A stretch of DNA of 64,000 nucleotides from Phalacrocorax aristotelis (taxonomy: Eukaryota > Chordata > Aves > Suliformes > Phalacrocoracidae). The notes under the pieces are model-generated. The model saw only the letters and a program-made list of their open reading frames with translations, was not told where the DNA came from and did no database searches. The position numbers were made by a program, and so were the translations under genes. The first letter of the stretch is position 1, and the number at the start of each line of letters is the position of its first letter. Shown here piece after piece: positions 57,487 to 64,000 of this stretch. The stretch spans positions 126,604,125 through 126,668,124 of the forward strand of contig NC_134276.1 in NCBI RefSeq assembly GCF_949628215.1, read 5' to 3'.

Positions 57487-59579
57487 GGAGAATAGATTCA
57501 CTTCTGTTCTGCTTCTCCTGTTGACACTCCCCGAGGCCTAGGGGCTGGTGTCGTTGTTTCTTCCTGGTCTCCTTACTGCATACTGCATTGGTTTTCTCCA
57601 AAAATGACTAAACATATAAAACAAGGATTGGGGTTTGGGGTTGGTGTTTGGTTGGGTTTTTTTTTTCCTTCGCCTATTCTAGGGCAGACACTGACCACAG
57701 TCATGCATTTGTTTTATTCCCTTACTTCCAAATGCAGTCACATAACAATAGCCTGTAAAAAAAATTACTGGAAGCGTTTTGGTCATTAATTTGTTACCTT
57801 ATTTGGGCTACAAGGAGCAGATTAGCATTTGGGTGAGGAGGCTGAGAGCTCTAAGCCGTCTCTTCCAAGGATGAAGAGGGTTTAAATGGGCACCATCCTG
57901 GTAAAATGGAAAGTACTGTAGAAAGGCAGTCTTCTGGGGGCAAGCACTTCCATTGCTCCATGTGCAGAGCCTCACACTTGGGGTCCCTTTTCTTAGCTGG
58001 TCCCAAGAGGTTATTTGCTATTTACGTAATAGTAAAGTCTTCTATGGATGCTGCTAAATAATGGGCTTTGTCTGCCCCTGGCAGACAGAGATGGGCTAGA
58101 AGAGAAATGTCATCTTTCGCATAGGGCTTCTTCAGAAGTCACTGACTGTTTGCTTTCCTTAACAGATTGCTAATAGAAGGTGGTGGGTGGTGTTGTCTTA
58201 CTTATTTATTTTATGTAGGATATCATGACAGATGCTGATTCTGAATGTTGTCCACAGCTGTAGAAACTGATTTCTTTCTAAACCAAGTTAATTAGGATGG
58301 AGGCATGGGAGCTGATGAGACATGGGATGATCTGCAAAAGAGGAAAACCCATCAGAGTACCAGTTGGCTGTGTTCTGTCATCTCTCTCCCGAGGAGCAGG
58401 AAAATAAGTATTTTGCAGGCAGGACTGGGAAATATGTTTTCAGTGTCTGGATCTGTGGGACTTGCGAGGTGGTATCACTGTTTACAAAGAAAATGAAAAG
58501 GTCATCAGGTGGGACAAAAATGAATATGTGATCGTTGCACTGGTCAGGAGGGTGGCTGTTAAAATCTCAAACAGTACAGGCAATGAAATCTTGAAATTTC
58601 ATCAGTGGTTCAATGGATTTGGTCGTTATAGGAGAGAAAACAAAAGCAAGTGGAACTTTTGCATACTGGAGAGAGAATACCATCTGATAAAGGCTAGACC
58701 AGTAGGTAAAGTTTTTCAATAGCAGGAAATTTCCTTAAAGTATTTATTTATTTATGGCTTTGCTGAAAATTTTTCAACCAGCTGTGTTTAAAAATATAAC
58801 AGTAATGAGATCCTTAAAAAAGGAGTTGATCTCTCCCTCTCTTTGACATGCTGCAGAACGCCAGGTGTAGCACAAGCGAGGCCTGAGGAATCAAAATGGC
58901 ATAGCCCTGCAGCCTGCGTGCCAAAATCACACCTTGGGAAGCCAAACCCCAGAGGGAAGCACTAGCCTGTGGCAGGTCACAGGGATGCTGAAGGGGCGAC
59001 CCTTTGGCCATCGTCAGGGGCAGCAAGTTCAGCCTGCCCAACTCTTCAGGGCTCTCTAAATCTCCCCAGTTCCCATAGCCCTCCAGCGACTTGTCCTCAG
59101 GGCAGCAAGACCCAATTTTGTCTGCGCTGCTGGGAGGCCTTGAACTGTCTCTGACACCCCCGATGGGGAAGTGCTGGAATGAGGAAGAGGGGAAACCAAG
59201 GGCTTTTGTACTGAGGGAACAAAAAACATCCTCTATGTGTCCCTGGGTTCAGCTATTACAGACTCTCCAAATTGGACTGGTTTTGTGTTTTGCTTTTAAA
59301 TGCTTCTCTAGCCAATGTGATTTTTTTTAGATTTTTGTTTTTTGGCTGCAGAGTGTCTCTTTGGGAGACAGAGCCAGTCTGGGGCTCTTCATTTGGCCCA
59401 TCCAACTTATCCACAGATCCACAGAGCATGCACAAACCGTCTCCTCGGGGCTGCATTTCCTCTAGGATTCCCTATGGCTTTGCAATGGCCAAGCCTTTGT
59501 GTTTGGTAGCGAAGGCGGAAAGGCCAGCAAGGGCAGGCCAGCTGTGCTGTGTCCTCCAGCCCTCTGCCAAAGGGGACTC

Positions 59580-59604
59580 GGGGGGGGGGGGGGGGGGGGG
59601 CGGG
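59580..59604 (+). repeat. 21-base G homopolymer with G-quadruplex potential
   Basis: Twenty-one consecutive Gs, then C, then GGG. It is the longest homopolymer in the window. A plus-strand G-quadruplex is possible, and length errors from sequencing or slippage are likely. Chance frames reading through it give glycine or proline runs. Confidence 0.85.
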
Positions 59605-59979
59605 AATGCTGAAAGGGCTACAGCTATGAGAGTGGTGAAAGATGTATGTGGTGATTGGCAGGAGACTGTTTTGGGGAAGAAGATGCCTCTTCTGACAATG
59701 GTGGGATGGCACATGGTGGACTGGAAAGGTAAAGCAAGTTAGGTTTGGTAGAGGATTGTGTGGAGAAGTCTTGTCTCCTCTGGGCCTACTGGTTTCAGCT
59801 TCAAGATAACATATCACAAGAGAAAAGTCTCCTCTCCCCACTGATTCCTTTTTCCACCACTGATGGCTAATCAGGATTCAATTTTAATTACTTCCCTCTA
59901 CTCTCTCTGCTTCCTCTCCCCCTGCCCCACACATGCCTTTTTTTTTAAATATTTTTTAAAATGCATTTCTTTTTGGCAG

Positions 59980-60081
59980 GAGTTGAAACGCAAGAAGCGT
60001 TTGGACCAAGATGAAACCAGTGGAGGAGCATGTTGGGCAGTGCAGTGCTTTGTTCTGAGTTCAGGGGGAGAAGAGGGGGAA
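59980..60081 (+). other. Weak candidate coding exon
   Basis: A pyrimidine-rich acceptor (TTTCTTTTTGGCAG ending at 59979) is followed by an open frame beginning ELKRKKRLDQDETSGG, and a GAA/GTGAGG donor-like site lies at 60081/60082. The interval is exactly 102 bases (34 codons, phase 0). The basic/acidic start looks protein-like, but the second half is not distinctive and I recognise no family. It may be a chance coincidence of splice-like sites. Confidence 0.2.
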
Positions 60082-60750
60082 GTGAGGGAGGACAGGATGT
60101 CATTTCCCAGATGGGGACCCTGCCAAAGATATTCTTGCTTCAGAAAGCAAAGAGTGATTTTTGAGGTTATACCAGGTTTAACCCTTTGTCATCCTACTTC
60201 TGCTGTGCAGGGAAACAGCAAAGTCCTGGACCTAAAATGGGCTGTGTTGTGTTACGTGGCCCAGGAGACCTGAATGATCTCAAGACAAAGTCTGTTGTTG
60301 TGACTAAATGCTAACAGTCTGAGGTTCTTGTTGGAAACCACAATGAGTGGATGAGAAATCTGCACTTGTTTATCATTGAGGGTCCAGGACTGGTGCAGTT
60401 GCGATCTGAAAAATAAAATCAGCGTGTTCCTTACAGGAGTTCAAGACTGCTGTGCTGTTTCCTACCCTGCTAGAAGCACCTGGTGGGATCTGGGATGCTG
60501 CTGAACTCTGCTCCAGCTGTTCCCATCAGGGGGCAGGGAGTACTTTTGCCTTGTATGTGCAAGATGCTTGGGAAACACCTTGTCCTCCAACCAAAGGAGC
60601 CCTGTGCTGCTGGGAGCAGGGCAGCAGCAAGCCCCAGCCCTGGGTAGCTCGTGGTTGTGCTGGGGACCACTGGGAGGTTGCAGTGCTTGTTCATCCTCTT
60701 TGTTTTGAGCCAGTGTCCTGTACAAGAAAATTGTGTTCTTGTGGGTATGG

Positions 60751-60777
60751 GGTGTGTGTGGGTGTGCGTGTGTGTGG
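60751..60777. repeat. (TG)n/GGTG microsatellite
   Basis: Imperfect TG tract with GGG and CG interruptions. Confidence 0.65.
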
Positions 60778-61368
60778 AAAACCTCTGTAGGCATGTATTC
60801 CTATATTTGGGACTGCATTGGGCCGTAAATATTGCATGGTGTGTAGGCTGATGATATAATTGCCCCAGGTCTGTTGCACAGTAGCAAACTGAGGGTGGGG
60901 ATACAGGAGGGGAGCAAAGAAGGGAAAGTTAAAGTAACTCTATCTCTTCATTAAGATCTCTTCCAGGTTGTAAATACTTGGAGCACTTGTGTCAGGACTC
61001 CAGAGGAGGTCATGTACCTCCTGATCAAAAAAACCCAAGGGTTTTCCTCTGTGGTGCTGAGCTGTTTGCTGGTATGGAGATCCAGCCTTTTCAGTCTAGA
61101 TGGGGTTCTTCTGGGAAGACCACCATCTTCCTTCAGAGCTGGAAGGGACCAATGCTATATGCATAAAATGCATAAAGTCCCTTTCTGTAAACCCAGGCAG
61201 GGAGTCACTATTCACCACAAAAGGGGCTGTGAGAGAGCCAGCTCATCCTTGTGAAGAAGAGGTTTACAGGTTTAGTTTTGGTGAAATGTCTGAAATTGCA
61301 TATTTTTCATCCCTTTCCTGGACCTCTTAAGTCATCCACATATCCCATTGGGCCGTCTTATGAGCCAT

Positions 61369-61424
61369 GGGTGGGAAGCACTGACCAATGGATAGGCACT
61401 TGGGTGGGAAGCAGAAGACCAATG
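61369..61424. repeat. Short tandem duplication, 33-base period
   Basis: GGGTGGGAAGCACTGACCAATG (61369-61390) recurs as GGGTGGGAAGCAGAAGACCAATG (61402-61424) after an 11-base spacer, a recent-looking local duplication of about 33 bases. Confidence 0.65.
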
Positions 61425-61500
61425 TTTTACTCCCTTGTTCTGCTGCTGACTGTGTGACTAAAAGAAATTTCCTTTGCCTTTTGGAGGTCCCCTTTCCTCC
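61395..61500 (+). repeat. MIR-like SINE fragment, sense
   Basis: AAGACCAATGTTTTACTCCC, TTCTGCTGCTGACTGTGTGACT, AAATTTCCTTTGCCTTTTGGAGG, then CCCCTTTCCTCC follow the MIR order (GACC.GGGTTC.A.TCCC, CTCTGCCACTGAC..TGTGTGACCTT, CAAGTCACTT.CC, CAGTTTCC). Its start overlaps the tandem duplication. Confidence 0.6.
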
Positions 61501-62276
61501 TGCCCGTTGGCTTTAGCCAACCTAAATAAAAAGCATGGAGAGTGGTTATGGCCTTTGTGCAGCCTTGCTCAGTCTCACTGAGCACCTCTGGTTTCAGAGC
61601 TGGGATCAGCAGACCTGCTCTTAGATCTGTGGTGTGTTTTGCCTGCATCTCTGCCTCCCCGTAAGCACAGTAACTACCACCACAGGCTTCTAGGTACAGC
61701 ACAGGACTGAAAATAATTGTGTGATACCAATAGCTGTTGGGTATCACTTGTCATTCTGCAGGGCTCCTGTCAGCCTGGAGTTTGGCTTCTTTTTACTTGC
61801 CCAGATGGTTGCATGTGTACATGTGTGCTGCATTAAAATGCCCATTGAACCCACACAGACTGCTGTACCCACACCTACCCAGGTCTGCAAATCCTGTGCT
61901 GGGTGAAAATACGTTGAAGATGTGAATTGCTCCTTTTTCTTCTAACCAGGTGGCGGGTCTTCCTGTAGTACCTCAGCCCTTTCGCTTCACTGGTGCCTGC
62001 TGATGGGCTGGGTTGGCCTGTAACAGCTGATCATGGGGCATTTGCAAATGATGCCACATTGACTCCTCTGCTTCTCCTTCTCTGTTTACTTAGTTCTTGG
62101 CAGCTGCATGTTTGAATGTTTGCTTGACAAACACTTTCCCTGGAGTCTGTGATTACAGAAAGTTTAGTCTGACAAACCCCACTGAATTATCCTGTTCTCT
62201 GTTGTCAATAATGTCTTGGTTGCACTCTCCCTTAACCACAATATTTTGTGTGCGGTGCAAATTCTTTTTTTTTTCT

Positions 62277-62288
62277 CCCCCCCCCCCC
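62277..62288. repeat. T-run followed by C12 homopolymer
   Basis: Ten Ts (62265-62274), CT, then twelve Cs. Simple sequence. Confidence 0.8.
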
Positions 62289-62419
62289 GTTGTAATCGGC
62301 CTGCCCCTCGCTGCTTGGGGCAAGGCTCTATCCTCAGGATGCTGACATCTGTATTTTACTAATCCAGAAATCCTGGGGCTACCAGGAAGCAGTACAGATA
62401 ATAAGAGAGCATACCTGTT

Positions 62420-62545
62420 AGCACCTTTCATCTGAGAATGTCTGACTCATGTTCATCTGGTTACTGCTTGTACCAGCTGGGGTTTGCTATTCCTGTTTTT
62501 GCAACCTGGGAAGCTGAGACAGATGGTAGGGGTATGCATATCCAA
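62420..62545 (-). repeat. MIR-like SINE fragment, antisense
   Basis: TTAGCACCTTTCATCTGAGAATGTC at the left is followed by GCTATTCCTGTTTTTGCAACC and TGGGAAGCTGAGACAGA. This matches an amniote MIR layout of TAGCACCTTTCATCCGAGGATCTC, TATTATCCCCATTTTGCAGA and GGGGAAACTGAGGCACAGA in the same order and spacing. Diverged; boundaries approximate. Confidence 0.5.
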
Positions 62546-64000
62546 TAGATGAAGAAGATATTCCAGAAATGTGGCATCATAACCTCCATGATTATGAGTT
62601 TCTATCCCTCTTTGTCTTGCAAAACCTAATTTGCCCCCAAGAGGAAAGAGATGAGGGTTGGTTTGTTGGTTTTGAGCAATGCTTTATTTGCAGCGATGCA
62701 TGGCTTTTTTTGGCACCCCAGTAAGTTACACCCAAGAACAAAAAAGCAGTTGCAAGTCTTCTCCAAGGTAAGTTAACTTCCTTGGCTGTGATCAGGTGTC
62801 CATAATGTAGTTCATGGGAAGAACAATATCCAAATATTGTCTCTTGTCACTTTGATGGTTTGGAATGATGCTGAGGGACAAGTGTTCACAGCAGGCCCAG
62901 AGAGGGGAAAGATCTTGCTGTGTTTTGGGAGTGGTAATGAGACTGGTGAAAACATATCTGCAGGTGGTTGGGTGGTCACCCTGGACTGTTAATCTGCCCA
63001 GCTGCTGGCCTATTTTGGACAAGCTCCAAGACCAGCTAGGACACTGGTGCTTTTCTTGCCACCTCCAAACACAGCTGAGGACCTTCCAAGCAAACCTGGG
63101 CTGGTTTATGGTTTTGGGTGGAAACCACAAGCAAACCACGTCAAATCGTTGGATCCTACCCCAAACTAGGCAAAGTGTATGGGCTTCTGTTCTGTTTCTC
63201 CTGGAGGTGACTGGGAGAGGAGAGAGATGGAAGAAAACCTCCTTGGATCCAGTGTTGATGTAAGGTCATAGGTGATCCATTCCTAAAGCATGCCAGTACC
63301 ATTCCCATGGCTAGACCAGACCAGTGAGGGCAGATTAACACCCAAGCTGATGTCCCCTGGGAGCTTGGGTGTAAGAGGGGGGATATTTTGTCTGAAACCG
63401 TTCCAGAAAGGCACAATTTGGGGGGGGGAGACAATTAAATAAATAATAAAAATGAAAAATATTATGATGAGGAGGATTAATGTGAATGTGTGCCCTCAAC
63501 TTATGTGATATCAGCTGAGGTGATGGGGACGTTGGGTCGGTGTTGCCTGCACTGTGGGGCCCTGGAGCATACTGTGCATGGGGTATAAGAAACCCTCAGA
63601 AAGAGAGGGGGAGAATTGCAAGCCCCAGGAGGTAAAAGTGTATTTATTTTTCATGTGTTGCATCAGAACACACTAATTTTGCCTGGGAGGGAGGGCAAGT
63701 GTGTGCAAAAACAGTCCGGCTCACTAGGAAAGGGGTGGGGGAGCGTGATGCCAAATAGCTTGGGAAATGTTGCTTTAGGCTCGTCTCTTCCCTCTGCATC
63801 CACACAGGGCACAGGATCAGCACCCGAACATACAGACCCTCCTGTGGGCGTGTGCCAGGGCTTTGTAATGGAGCCACGCTCTCCCCTTGAGGCCAGGGCA
63901 CCCCCGGCTCCCCGCCCTACCCCCCTTCTCCTCTTCCCCCTTCTCCCATGTGCTTTTATTCCTTTTGCAAACAACGTATGCCAAATCCGACTTCACAGCT

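Larger units (their letters stand above)
44931..64000. other. Probable first-intron/intergenic DNA downstream of the CpG island
   Basis: If the exon at 44822-44923 is real, this is the start of a long intron. It contains no recognisable protein-coding exon apart from a weak candidate at 59980-60081. MIR-like pieces, homopolymers, small tandem repeats and one unexplained minus-strand frame (48582-48926) are listed separately. A TAATTAGG-type block lies near 55100 (CAGATTAATTAGGCAGG), and an AT-rich block with ATTAAATAAATAATAAAAATG lies near 63434. The rest has no visible signals. Confidence 0.4.

Noticed and set aside
61125..61160. CAGAGCTGGAAGGGACC, CR1 3'-end-like
   Set aside because: A single short block with no continuation into recognisable CR1 sequence.
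1..64000. tRNA, rRNA, CRISPR arrays, operons and bacterial regulatory sites
   Set aside because: I looked for cloverleaf box motifs, rRNA cores and regularly spaced repeats and saw none. The sequence is vertebrate-like and such prokaryotic features are not expected.

Overview
This window reads as vertebrate nuclear DNA from a non-mammalian amniote, most likely a bird. The signs are sparse and heavily decayed repeats, one old CR1 LINE with amniote-type sequence, several degenerate MIR-like SINE pieces, no Alu, L1 or B elements, and CpG confined to a few islands. Nothing looks prokaryotic: no operons, no ribosome binding sites, and no open frame that I recognise as a host protein. Most open frames are short chance frames in intergenic or intronic DNA.

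Layout. 1-16.9 kb is non-coding. It holds a CpG-rich island (about 2.48-3.22 kb), a likely conserved regulatory block (about 8.03-8.25 kb), a long polypurine tract (11.89-12.29 kb) and scattered old repeats. 17.04-18.25 kb, minus strand, holds what I read as the broken remains of a Ty3/gypsy-type LTR retrotransposon: a frameshifted reverse-transcriptase piece followed by a 65-codon frame resembling the integrase zinc-binding domain. 18.3-39.9 kb is mostly unique non-coding DNA with a CR1 copy (25.94-26.48 kb), MIR-like pieces and candidate regulatory blocks. 39.9-42.4 kb holds DNA-transposon-like debris, a strong imperfect hairpin (40.18-40.27 kb) and a copy of an old palindromic amniote repeat.

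44.04-45.01 kb is the best gene-associated region: a CpG island containing a 102-base candidate exon (44822-44923, plus strand). That exon has a pyrimidine-rich acceptor, a strong GTGAGT donor and no ATG, as expected of a 5' untranslated exon. If so, 44.9-64 kb is probably the start of a long first intron. It carries MIR-like pieces, G and C homopolymers, and one weak candidate coding exon at 59980-60081. I cannot name the gene. The combination of a long gene-poor region, CpG islands and TAAT-rich CpG-retaining blocks is typical of the regulatory surroundings of a developmental gene, but that is inference.

All repeat and conservation calls were made by eye from remembered family features. None was tested by alignment.
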